From NCBI GenBank assembly GCA_003231035.1, contig QIHU01000319.1, positions 1 to 15,633 of the forward strand: a stretch of 15,633 bases of DNA, in the 5' to 3' direction. Within the stretch, counting starts at the first letter, position 1. Every line of letters begins with the position of its first letter. The position numbers were made by a program, and so were the translations under genes. Shown piece after piece: positions 1 to 12,100 of the stretch. The notes beneath the pieces are model-generated. The model worked only from the letters and a program-made list of their open reading frames with translations, made no database searches and was not told where the DNA came from. The DNA comes from Acidobacteriota bacterium. Lineage in GTDB: Bacteria > Acidobacteriota > Thermoanaerobaculia > Multivoradales > SZUA-115.

Positions 1-132
1 CTTTCTGTTGCACTTTCCATCGCATCACTACGCCTTGCCGTTAGCAAGCATGCTGCCCGTGGGAGTTCGGACTTTCCTCCCCGGCCGACCCTGGCCCGAA
101 GACCATGGCCACCGGAGCGATCACGCTGGACT
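1..132 (-). ncRNA. rnpB: RNase P RNA, 5' part (partial, cut by the left window edge)
   Basis: Catalytic RNA of ribonuclease P, which removes the 5' leader from tRNA precursors. Read on the minus strand, the hallmark GAGGAAAGTCCG lies at 79-68 and is followed by ACTCC and GGGCAG. A perfect hairpin at 48-34 (CTTGC, loop TAACG, GCAAG) matches the P8 stem-loop of bacterial RNase P RNA. The conserved AAAGTGCAACAGAAAG occupies 16-1 and runs to the window edge. Upstream of the first motif a P3-like stem is capped by C(TTCG)G (minus strand, about 105-92), and CTCCGG (117-112) can pair with CCGGGG (84-79) as P2. The 3' two thirds, including the other strands of P1 and P4, lie outside the window. The 5' end is uncertain by about 10 bases because P1 cannot be paired. 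A small inverted repeat, CTGGA/TCCAG at 126-138, lies near the presumed 5' end. The family call is firm; the exact start is a guess. Confidence 0.93.
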
Positions 133-175
133 CTCCAGTTCCAGGGGTGAGGGTACCACCATCGCGATCGTTCTC
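133..175. other. Short spacer between NRPS stop and rnpB
   Basis: About 43 bases separate the NRPS TAA stop (178-176) from the presumed 5' end of rnpB. I see no rho-independent terminator: the only inverted repeats are weak (GGTG/CACC in the spacer and the 5-bp CTGGA/TCCAG at its rnpB end) and none is followed by a T run on the minus strand. I also see no convincing -35/-10 pair for rnpB here. TACCCT (minus strand 156-151) is the closest -10-like string and has no matching -35. The rnpB promoter may therefore lie inside the end of the NRPS coding region, or rnpB may be reached by read-through. Confidence 0.5.
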
Positions 176-3100
176 TTAGCCTTCATGACTGATCAGCAGC
201 CTTGCGAGAGCCGATACCCGGGGTTCGAAAACGAAGTTCTCGTGGGCACCCGCCACCCACCCTACTCGAAGATTGGGAAGGAAAGCCGACCAGCCCAACG
301 TCGGTTCCTCGCCCGCTCGGTTGTCGGCCGCTTCATCGCCGGCTCGGACCAGGAGAGCCGGAACATCGAGCACGGTTGGACCCTGCTTCTCCACCGCCCG
401 CACTACTGTCTTGTAAACCCGCCACTGCCTGCGCAGTTCGTCGCTCGATGCCGCGCCGCTCCATCGATCGGACCGGCGCACGGCAGCGAGCAGGGCCGAC
501 AAGCGGTTCTCCTCGTCCATGTGTTCTAGACCGGCGGGCAGGATCGAGTTGGCGCCCTCGACCGGCAAGCCCAGCAAGCCAACGAAGGATCGCTCCAACT
601 CCAGGTCATCCCACACCGGCATCCGCGCGGGAGTGAGAGTGTCCAAGAGGACCACCGACGCCACCTGCGCTCCCTCGGCGCGCAGTTGCCGCGCCATCTC
701 CACCGCAATCACCCCACCGACGGACCAACCCAGGATCCGGTAGGGTCCTTTGGTCTGATAGCCGCGCATGGCGGCGACATAGCTGGTCGCCATCTCAGCG
801 ACCGTCTCTATGGGTTCGCTCCCGGCCACTAAGCCGGCGGCTTGCAGCCCTAGGAAGGGGTGCGACGGCCCCAGAGCCGCGGCCAGGTCGGCGTAACAGA
901 GGACCTCACCGCCTGCCGGATGAACACAAAAACGCGCACCGCCTTCGCCCCGGCTCTGAATTTCCACCAAGGGTGAGTAGCTGGAAGAGCCCTCTCTTTC
1001 GGCCTCGACAGCACGCGCCAGATCGGCGATGGTGTCGTCTTCGAAGAGGCGGGCCAGCGCCAAGCTGACGCCCGTTCGCTGACGGATCTCAGACATCAAG
1101 CGCAGCGCCAGCAGCGACTCACCGCCGAGTTCAAAGAAGCTCTCATCAACCCCAATCTCCGTTCGCTTGAACAGGCGCGACCAGATACCCGCGATCCGCT
1201 TCTCCAAGTCCGTACGCGGTGCCAGGAATGTAGCCGGTGCGACGACCGGGCTGGCTTCACGGCGGGTGAGAGCGCCGCGATCGATCTTCTGGCTGGTGGT
1301 CTTGGGCATCGCGGCAAGTTCCACCAGCGCCGAAGGGATCATGTAGTCCGGCAGCCGTTTGGCCAAGCGCCGACGCAGAGCCACCCACTCCGGCAACTCG
1401 GATCGCGGTACGACGAAGGCCACCAAGCGTGAGCCACCACCGTCGCGCGCCACGACCACCGCCGCCTCTTCGACCTCGGGAAGCGCTTGGAGAGCGGCCT
1501 CGATCTCGCCAAGCTCGATCCGGTATCCGCGCACCTTGACCTGGTCGTCGATCCGACCGAGAAACTCCAGCTCCCCAGCGTTGCTCCGGCGGACACGATC
1601 CCCGGTCCTGTAGAGCCGGCTGCCGGCCTGCGAGGCGTGAGGATCGGGTACGAAGCTCTCGGCGGTCAACCCCGGTCGTGCCAGATAGCCGCGCGCAAGA
1701 CCGGTACCACCCAGGTGTAGCTCACCGGGAACCCCGGGCGCCAGCGGATTGCCGAAGCGGTCCAAGGCGAAGGCCCGGGCGTTGGCGCGGGGCCCTCCGA
1801 TGGGCACCTCGCTCCACTGGCCACCGCCGTAGGTCGGATGCAGGGTCGGCTCACTCTCCAAGAGAGCCTGGGTCGCGACCACCGTGGCTTCGGTGGGACC
1901 GTACGTGTTGAGCAGTCGGACTCTCCGCGGGACCACCTCCATCCATTGCACAAGGGTTTCCGCCTGCGCCTTCTCGCCCCCGATGATCACCAACTCGATC
2001 GAGGCCGGAAGGCGTAGCCCCTCGCGCTTCATGCCGGAGGTTAACTCCCTCCAGTAGGCCGTAGGCAGGTCGAGCACACTCAATCTGTACTGATGGCAGG
2101 ACTCCACGAACTGAGCCAGTTCCAGCATCGCATCGTCGCGCAGCACCAAAGTTCCGCCCTCTAGCAACGCCGGGAAGATCTCCTCGACACTGGTATCAAA
2201 GGCGATCGAGGCAAACTGCAACACGCGATCTTGGCGGCGAACGGGTCCATCCTCGACCGTGGCCAGGACGAAATCAACCATCGAACGCTGGCTGATCATG
2301 ACCGCCTTGGGAAGGCCGGTGGAACCCGAGGTGTAGATCAGATAGGCCAGGTTCTCGGCGTCCAAACGAGGCGCATCGTCTGGTGCTAGACACTCACCAC
2401 CGAGCGCGTCGAACTCCACGCCAAGGTAGCGCAGCGCGATCACCTCGCGCGGACCACTCACCTCGCCCAGGGCGTCGGTTGCGTGCCGAGGCGAGTCGGA
2501 GAGGATGAGCGCCGCGCCGGAGTCCTCGAGCATGAAGCGCTGTCTCTCGGCGGGAAGGTCGGGATCGAGCGGGAGGTAGGCGCCCCCGGCCCGCAAGACG
2601 GCGAGCATGGCGGTGATCTGAGCGGTGGAGCGCCGGGCGTGAATCGCCACCTTCACTTCGGGACCAACCCCTTTGCCGCGCAGCAGCCGAGCCAAGTGGC
2701 CCACCCGCCGATCGAGTTGGCCGTAGGTTACGTGCTCTTCGCCGTGCAGCAGAGCGATCGAGTCCGGCCAGTCACGCCAGCGAGTGGCAAGCAACTCCGC
2801 CATCGGCAGATCGGCATGGTGAAACTCGACCTGCGTCTGGTTAGAGGCGATGAGCTGCTCGATCTCATTGGGCAACATCAGAGGCAGATTCCCGAGCCGC
2901 CCTCGCGGCATCTGGGCCATCGAACCCAACACCGTGCGTAGCGTGGCGAGGAGGCGAGCGGCCAGCGCAAAGTCCAGGTAGTGGCGGTCATAGCCGAGAA
3001 GTAGAGTCCACTCCTCGGCTTCCGCCATCACCACCACGGTGATCGGATAGCTGGTGCGCTCGAAGGATTCGAGCTCGACCGGCGAAGCTTCCTCGCTCGC

Positions 3101-6100
3101 GGCCGCGGGAGTCGGAGCCCCGGTCGCTGGGGCCGACGCTGGGACCGACGCAGCCTCAACGACAGGCTCGGGCCCGCTAGCCGGACCGCTAGCCGGCACG
3201 GTCGGCGGCGGGTTGAGCGCCACCGTGTCCTCCGCGGAGCGAAAGGAGAGATCCTCCGGATAGTTCTCAAAGACGAGGATCGACTCGAACAGCATCCTAT
3301 TGGACGCTACCTCGCTCCACCCTTGGACTTGCATCAGCGAGCTGTACTCGAATTCCCGAGCCGCCAGCTGGCGATCTTGCAAGCCTTGAATCCACTCCCC
3401 GACTTTGGCCTCTGGCTCAGCTTGGACGCGCACCGGCAAAGTATTGATGAACAAGCCGAGCATCGTCTCCATACCCGGCAAAGGGGCGGAGCGGCCTGAG
3501 ACGGTGGCGCCGAAGAGAACGTCTTCCTGGTTGCTGAAACGGCTCAGAACCAGCCCCCAGGCTGCTTGCGCGATTGCGTTCTGGCTCACCTTGTACCGGC
3601 TGCCGAGCCGTTGTAGTGCCTCGCTCACCGAGACGAACAACCGGCTATCGATCGCCGCGTAGGACTCCTCCCGTTCCGATCGGCTGACCATGGCGGTTTC
3701 CAAACCCACCGACGTGGGCTCTTGAAAACCACTCAACTCGCTGCGCCAGAAACGCTCGGCCTTGGCGATATCCTGCTCCAAATTCCAGGCCACGTAATCG
3801 CGAAATGGCCGTCGACTGAGTAGCGCTCGCGACCGCCCGGTGGCATGCCCCAGGTAGCGTTGAAATAGCTCGTTATAGAGGACCGGCAGGCTCCACCCAT
3901 CGAGCAGAATGTGATGGTAGTTCCAGCAAAAAATGTAGGAGTTCTCGGCCGTGCGAATCAACGTACAACGCATCAAAGGCGGCCGCGACAGATCGAAACC
4001 TAGCCGCCGATCCTCTTCTAGATAGCGCTCGAACATTCTCCCGTGTTCCGCGCTCGGCGAGTCGCGCCAGTCGAGCAATCGCCAGGGAATGTCCACCTTC
4101 TCATGGACGATTTGGAGCGGCTCGTCAAGATCCTCCCAAGCGAACGAAGTGCGCAGGATCGGGTGGGTCGCGACCATGTCTTTCCAGGCCTCGACCAGCG
4201 CCTCGACCTCTACCCCGTCGCCTAGACGGCGCACATTCTGCTGATGGTAGGCATACGAGCCCGGAGCGTAGATACGAAAGAAAAGCATCCCTTGCTGGGT
4301 GGGCAAGAGAGGATAAATATCTTCGATTCCACGCCGACCGCCGACCACCTTGCGCAGGGTCGCGGCATCGAGCTGGGCGAGGGGAAAGTCGGAGGGAGTG
4401 TAGCCACCGGCATCGCTCTCAAGGCAGTGGGCGATCAACTGGCGCAGCCTGTCGCCGATCAAATCCAGCAGCCGCCGCGCCGTCGCTGTGCGGTGGGCCA
4501 CCTCGCTGTAGCGCAACGCAATGTGCAGGTGGCCGCCCACGATCTTGCAGTCGATGTCCACAAGATAGCGCCGCATCCCCCGTGCGCTGTAGCCGTCGCC
4601 CGTCGGCTCCGGCGTGAAGCCGAAGCGCACCGGCCCGCTGTGGACGGGAGGGGGAACACTCGCCACCCCGTGCGCCGCGCTGCCCTCCGCCGTCGGTTCT
4701 ATCTCGGCTGTGGCGGTGGGTTTGGACTGCGCCGCGCGATCCAGCTGGCCCAGGTAGTTGAAGCTGATCTGAGCTTGCGGCAAGGCGGCGAGTTGGCCTC
4801 GCACCTCCTCGCTGGCCAGATAGCGCAAAACGCCGTAGCCCAACCCCTTGCCCGGCACCGCCCGCAGCTGCTCCTTGACCGTCATCAGAGCCTCGCCGGG
4901 AGCGCTCTCCGCGCCGGGATCGAGAAGCACCGGATAGATGGTGGTGAACCAGCCGAGTGTCCGTGAAAGATCGATCTCCTCAAACGGTGCCTCGCGGCCG
5001 TGGCCTTCGAGGTCGATCAACACCGGCCCACCGGCCATCTCGCGCAGGGCGCCGCTCACCGCGGTGAGCAGAACATCGTCGATCCGCGTGCGGTAGGCGC
5101 GGGGCACTTCTTCGAGCAAGGCCACCGTCTCCGGCGCGGAGAGCTTCAGCTCAATCGAGCGGCAGGTACTCTCCAGGTTCTCTCCCCCCTCGCCGTCCCG
5201 CTGTAGCTCGACCGGCCCACCGCTCCGCAAGCCGATCCAGTGTTCCATTTCACCCCGCGGCAGCGCGGAGTCGGTCGCGTACTCCGCCAGTCGGCGCGCC
5301 CAGGCCTGATAGGAGCTGCTCTTGGCCGCCAAGGCGGCGAGCGGCTCCGCCTCCTCGCTTGCACTCGACTCACCGGCCATCTCCAGGTACAGATTGGGCA
5401 AGTCCTCCAGAAAAATTCTCCACGAGACTCCATCCATCACTAGGTGATGCATCACCGAAAAAAGTCGAGCCCCACGTTCGGCGCCCAGATCGAAGAGCAC
5501 GCAGCGGAAGATCGGACCCCTTGCGAGGTTGAGGCTGGCATGGGTACGCCCCACTAACCTCCGCATCGTCGTAGCGCGCACCTCACTGCCCAGGTTGGAC
5601 AAATCGAAGGTCAGGACCTCGTCGGCGAGACCCGCCGGAGCCAGAATACGTTGCTCGACCGCTCCCGAAGGCTTCACTTCGAAGCGGCTGCGCAACACGT
5701 CGTGATGGACCATCAACCTCTCGATCACCCGCCGCATCAAGTGGTGGTCGGGCAGCGGCCGGGCGGCGAGGAAGAAGGCTTGGTTGAAGTGATGAGGCTC
5801 AGCGCGCTCTTGCTCGAAGAACCAGTGTTGGATAGGGGTCAGCGGCACCGACCCGACCACCGCGCCCTGCTCGGCTTCGACCTCGGTGGCGCTACCGGCG
5901 ACGGCAGCCAGGTCGGCGATCGTGTTGTGGGCAAAGACCTGGCGGGCGGTCAACTGGAGGCCGGCACGCGCCGCCAGGGAGACCACTTGCAGGCTGAGGA
6001 TCGAGTCGCCGCCGAGTTCGAAGAAATTGTCGTGGACACCGATTTGCTCCCGGCGAAGAACCTGCCGCCAAATGGTGGCGAGCGCCTCCTCCACTGGATC

Positions 6101-9100
6101 GCGGGCGGCGACGAAGGTCTCGACGCTCTCTAGCCGCTCCTCCTCCCCGGAGGGCAGCGCCTTGCGATTCACCTTGCCGTTGGGCGACAACGGCAGCCGC
6201 GCCAGCGGGATGAACAGCGACGGCACCATGTACTCGGGCAACCGGGTGGCCAGCCGCTCGCGCAGGTCGCGCAGCGTCGGCAGTTTCTGATCTTCCTTGG
6301 CCACCAGGTAGCCGACCAACTGCTGGCAGCCGGAGTTCTCCTCGCGCACCACAACCACCGTCTGGTGGACCTCTTCTAGTTCCAAAATGGCCCCCTCGAT
6401 CTCCCCTAGCTCGATGCGAAGGCCATGAATCTTGACCTGGAAATCGATCCGACTCAGGAACTCCATGGCGCCGCCCGGCCAGCGGCGAACCAGATCGCCA
6501 GTCCGGTATAGACGTGAGCCGGCGGCGGCGAAGGGGTTGGGGACGAACTTCTCCGCGGTCAGCGCCGGTCGCTTCCAATAGCCCCGCGCCAGCCCCACGC
6601 CGCCGATGTGAAGCTCGCCAGCAACGGCCACCGGCACCGGCTCTCCACGCGGATCGAGCAGGTGGATCTCTAGGTTGGCGATCGGCTGGCCGATGGGCAC
6701 CGTCGCCGCCTCTCGGCAAGCTTCGATGCGCGCCACTTCAGCCGGCGAACCATCGCCGAAGCACGACCACTCGGTGACATCGACGGCCGCTTCGGTCGGG
6801 CCGTACAGGTTATGCAGCTCGCAGGAGATCCGCTCGGCGAAACTCTGCTTCAGATCTCGCGGCAGCGCTTCACCACTGCAAATCACCCGGCGCAGCGAGG
6901 CGCAGGTCGAGAGGTCCTCTTCGGTCAAGAAGATGCGCAGCATCGAGGGGACGAAGTGCAACGTGGTGACTCTTGCGGAGCCGATCAGCTCGGCCAAGTA
7001 GCGGCTGTCTTGGTGGCCACCAGGTCGCGCCACGACCAATCGCGCACCGACCGCCAAGGGCCAGAAGAACTCCCACACCGAGACGTCGAACGAATACGGG
7101 GTCTTCTGCAAGACCACATCGCTCTCGTCGAGCGGATAGGCCTCCTGCATCCAGAGAATCCGGTTGAGGATCGCTCCGTGGGAGTTGATCACCCCTTTGG
7201 GCTGACCGGTGGAGCCCGAGGTGTAGATCATGTAGGCCATGCCCACCGCGGTCAGCGGAAGATCGAGGTTGCAGCTCTCGTGGCGGGCAATCTCCTCCCA
7301 CTGCCCATCGAGCGCCACCCGGCTGGCCGAGGAGGCGGGCAGCTGGTCGAGGTACCTCTCTTGGGTCAACAGCAGGTTCACGTCGCCGTCGCGCAGCATG
7401 AACTCTTGGCGCTCGCGAGGCAGCGAGGGATCGACCGGCAAATAGGCGGCACCGGCTTTGAGGATCGCCAATAGGGCGATCACCATTTCCAACGAACGCT
7501 CCGCCGCGACGGCGACCAGCTGTTCGTGTTCCACGCCCACCGAGAGCAAGTAGTGAGCCAGCTGGTTGGCCCGGCCGTTCAACTCGCCATAGCTCAGCCA
7601 CTCCCCGGCGAACTCCAAGGCTCGGCGCTCGGGATGAAGCGTGGCCCGCTCCTCGAAGAGCTGCACCAGGAAGGGCTCTCGCGGATAGGCCACGGCCGTC
7701 GAGTTCCACTCCACCACCAACTGCCGGCGCTCCGCTTCTGGAAGCATCGGGAGGGTGCCAAGGCGGGCCTCTTCGTCGTCGCACATGGACAGTAGGAGGG
7801 TCGAGAGGTGGCCCAATATGCGCTCGATGGTGACCGCGTCAAAACGGTTGGCGTCATACATCACATCCAGTGGCATCACCGTGCTCAAACTGGCCATCAG
7901 GGTCAAACCGAAGCTGGTTTGCTCAAAGTTGTCGACCTCGGAAACGCTGAAACCACCGCTGCTTCGCTCGGCCGCCTGCTCGCGCACGGTGGTGTCCACC
8001 GGGTAGTTCTCAAAGACCACGATGCTGTCGAAGAGGGCCGTGCCGCCGGGGATATCGCTCCATCCCTGCACCTCGCTCAAAGCGCTGAACTCGTACTGCC
8101 GCATCTCCGCTTGGGCGCTCTGAAGATCACCCAGCCAACGACCCAGCTCCATGTCGTCCGCGACCTCGACCCGCGCGGGCAGGGTGTTGATAAACAGACC
8201 GATCATCGACTCAACCTGATCCATATCCGCCGGGCGGCCGCTCACCGTGACCCCAAAGACGACGTCGGTGGTGGCGCTGTAGCGGGCCAGGAGAATCGCC
8301 CAGGCCCCTTGCAGCAGGGTGTTGGCGGTGAGCCGCTGACGCCGGGCGCTCTCCTTGAGGGTTTCTGTCTCGGCGAGTGACAGGACCCGCCGACTCTCGG
8401 CGACGGTGGCCGGTTCATCGCTCGCCGCGCTGCTCGCCGGCCTCTCCACCGCCAGGGGCGTCGGGGCCTCGAAACCATCGAGAATTCGTCGCCAGTAGGC
8501 GCGGGCGGCCTGGCCGTCTTGCTCAGAGAGCCACCGGATGTAGTCCCTATAGGGCCGGATCGTCGGCAAGATCGCGGCGGCGCCGCCAAGTTGGGCTTCG
8601 TAGAGGGCGAAGACCTCCTTGTACACCAGATGCATGCACCAGCCGTCGAGGAGCAAGTGGTGATGGCTCCAAATCACCCGGTAGTGTTGGTCGGCGAAGC
8701 GCATCACCCGCAGCCGCATCAGAGGCGCCTTGGAGGGATCGAAACCGAGTCTTCGATCCTCGCTGAGGAAAGTGGCCAGGTGAGCCCGCTGCCGCTCGCC
8801 GCTTAGGCCGCGAAGATCCTCCTCGGCAAAGGGTACCTCCACCCGCTCCAAGACCACTTGCAGCGGAGTCTCGACCCGCTGCCACTCGAACCGGGTCCGC
8901 ATGATCGGGTGGCGCTCCACCACCTGCTCCCAGGCGCGGTGGAATGCGCCAACATCGAGCGGCCCATTGAAGGCACAGGCCAGCTGCATGTGGTACGCCC
9001 CGGCGGTCGGTGCAAAGACGGCATGAAAGAGAATGCCATGTTGCAATGGAGCCAGTGGGTAGAGATCGGCCATCCCGGAGTGATGGCGCGAGAGCTCGTC

Positions 9101-12100
9101 GAGAGTCGTTTGATCGAGGCCGGCAAGCGGAAAGTCCGAAGGGGTGAAGCCACCCGCCTCCGGCTGCCGGCAGTGGTCCACCAACGCCACGAGAGCCTGC
9201 TCCAAGGAGGCGCCCAGCCGCTCGATGGTGGCTCGCTGGTGCAGGTTGCGGCTATAGAACAGGTTGAGCTGGAGGCAGTCCGCTTCCACGACGCCGACGA
9301 CATCTATCTTGTGGCGACGTAGGGCGCGCGGGCTGATCGACGGTCCGGTCCCTTCGGGCGATCGGCTGACCAGAACCGGAGGCTTTGGCTTGCCGCTGCC
9401 CCGCGGCGAGGGTTTCGCCGAGCGCTGGCCGAACTGGCCGAGATAGTTAAAGCTGATTTCTGAAGGGCGCAATAGGCTCAGTCGGCGCGAGACCTCCGGG
9501 TCGGGGGTCAGGTAGCGCAAGATGCCGAAACCGACGCCGTTGTTGGGCACCGCGCGCAGTTGCTCTTTAATGGCCTTAAGTTCCTCGCCAGGACCTGCGG
9601 CCCCGCCAAGTTCGAGGAGGAGTGGAAACACGCTGGTGAACCAGCCCACGGTGCGCGACAAGTCCACATCGTCGAAGATCGACTCGCGGCCGTGTCCCTC
9701 CAGGTCGATGAGCACGTTGCGCTCACCCGTCCACTCAGCGCAAGCCCGGGCCAACGCGGCGAGCAGGGCATCGTTGATCTGGGTGTGATACTTGGGCGGC
9801 ACCTCCTGCAAGAGGGCCCGCGTGGTTGCGGCGTCCAGCCGCACTGCAACGATAGCGGTCGACTCCTCGGTATTGTCTCCGCCCTGATGATCGATCGGCA
9901 AAGCCGAGACCGAAGTCTGTTGTCGACACCAGTACTCAACTTCCTGGCGCAGCCGCGCCGAGCCTGCGTACTTTACAAGACACCCTGACCAGCGCTGCAC
10001 CGAGGTCGTCTTGGCCGGCAGTTCCAAATCTCCGATCTCGGGAATGGAACCGCCCTTGGCCCGTTTGGCAAGCTGCTCGGCGAGCTGTTGCAAGTCGCCT
10101 TGCAAGATGCGCCAGGAGACACCGTCCACGGCAAGGTGGTGTACCACCCAGAGAAGCCGAGCTGGATGCTCTGGCCCAAAGGTCAGGTAGAGGGTTCGCA
10201 ACAAGCGGCCAGCGACCGGATCGAGCGACGACTGAACGCGCGCGGCCACCTGCTGCAAGGCCAACGGATGGAGCCGTTCATCGAGACGCGACAGGTCGAG
10301 CTGCGCGAACGGCAGGAACCTACCGGTAACTTCGCTCGCGGGTCGCAAGTGCTGCCGCCACAGCTTGCCCTGCCCTGCCTTTTGGCGCCAGGCGAAACGC
10401 AAGCGCAAGGCATCGTGCGCCAACAAGAGGCGATGGACAGCGGCACGCACCAAAGCGCCGTCCAAGGGCGGCGTAATACGCAGATAGAGAGCCTGGTTGT
10501 GGTGATGAACATCGATCGGATCCGCCTCCAAGAACCAGTGCTGAATCGGAGTCAATCCCACCGGTCCCACCACCGGCCCTTGTTCCGCCTGAATACGCTC
10601 CAGCGAACCGGCGACCGCCGCCAACTCAGCGATGGTTTGAAACTGGAAGATTTGTCGAGGCACCAAAGTCAAGCCAGCGCTCTTGGCCCGCGCAACGATT
10701 TGCAGACCCATGATCGAGTCGCCGCCTAGATCGAAAAAGTTGTCCTCTCTACCCACTTTCTCAACACCGATCACGTCGCCCCAGATCTGCGCGAGCAACT
10801 CTTCGGCAGATGTTTGGGGAGTGGCGTAGCTCTCCGCCGTACCGCCTCGCGAGCGCCCCGGTGCCGGCAGAGCACGCCGGTCGACCTTGCCGTTGACGGT
10901 CAGCGGCAGTTCGCTGAGGTGAACTAGGGCCGAGGGCACCATGTAGTCCGGGAGAGTCGAGGAGAGACGCTCGCGCACCTGCCGCACCGACAAGTCCTCA
11001 TCGCCCTCTTCCTGCACCAGATAGCCCACCAGGCGCGCTGCGCTGGAATCATCTCGGCGCGCCAACACCACCGCCTCGCGAACTTCCGGCAGGGCGAGCA
11101 GGGCCGCTTCGATCTCGCCCAGCTCGATGCGGAAGCCGCGCACCTTGACCTGGTTGTCGATCCTCCCCAGGTAGGAGAGTTGACCGCCCTGGGTGTATCG
11201 AGCTAGGTCGCCCGAGCGGTAGAGCCGCCCGCCAGGCGAAGCGGCGAAGGGATCGGGGAGCTCGGCGGTCAGCGAGGGGCGCCCTTGGTAGCCCCGGGCG
11301 AGACCTTCCCCACCGACCACCATCTCGCCGCTGGCGCCCAGCGGCACCGGTCGCAGGTCGCTGCCCACCACGTGCACGGAGAGATCGGGGATCGGCACGC
11401 CGATTACGCTGCCGTCAGCGCTGTCGAGATCGGCGCGGCTGAGTAAGCGCTCGGTGACGTGGACCGTGGTTTCGGTGATGCCGTACATGTTGACCAAACG
11501 CGGAGAATCGTCGGCGTGGCGGTCGTACCACGGGCGCAGGGTTTCGAACTCCAACGCCTCGCCGCCGAAAACCACCCAGCGCAGGGCCAGCGCCGAGTCG
11601 TCCCTGAGGTCGGCTTGGATCAGCTGCCGGAAGGCCGATGGAGTTTGATTCAGCACCGTCACTCGCCGTTGGCTGAGCAGTTGCCGGAACTCGTCCGGCG
11701 CCCGTGACACGCCGTAGGGCACCACCTCCAGCCGGCCGCCGTGGAGCAGCGCTCCCCACAGTTCCCAGACGGAGAAATCGAAGGCATAGGAGTGAAACAG
11801 GGTCCACACATCCTCCGCCGCAAACTGGAAAGTGGGCTCGGTGGTGGCAAAGAGACGCAGGGCGTTGCGGTGCGTGACCTGGACGCCCTTGGGTTTTCCA
11901 GTGGAGCCCGAGGTGTAGATGATGTAGGCCAGCGCGTTGCCCCCGGGAGCATTGAACTCCTCGCTAGCCGCTCCGGTCGGCACCGCGTCCTCGCCGCCTT
12001 CGGCGCTCAAATCGACCACCGCCACCGCCTCGCCGAAGAGTTCGGCCGGGTTCAGCTCGTCGACGAAGGGCTGCTCGCTGAGCAGGACGGTGGCCCCCGA

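Noticed and set aside
126..138. Inverted repeat CTGGA/TCCAG as a transcription terminator for the NRPS
   Set aside because: The stem is only five base pairs, there is no T run after it on the minus strand, and it falls at the presumed 5' end of rnpB.
8..529. 173-codon plus-strand open frame over the rnpB region and the NRPS end
   Set aside because: It runs antisense through the RNase P RNA core and the thioesterase, both well supported, and shows no protein family features.
5892..6719. 275-codon minus-strand open frame in another frame
   Set aside because: Out-of-frame shadow of the A2-T2 region; composition dominated by Arg, Gly, Ala and Pro with no motif.
6870..7784. 304-codon open frame on the minus strand in another frame
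   Set aside because: It overlaps the A2 domain out of frame, its translation is Arg/Ala/Gly-rich with no recognisable motif, and the serine pocket residues of A2 are clearly read in the main frame.
2320..11920. Three near-identical short stretches (around 2320-2340, 7209-7230 and 11899-11922) as dispersed repeats
   Set aside because: They encode the shared YTSGSTG phosphate-binding loop of the three adenylation domains; the similarity is explained by protein conservation.
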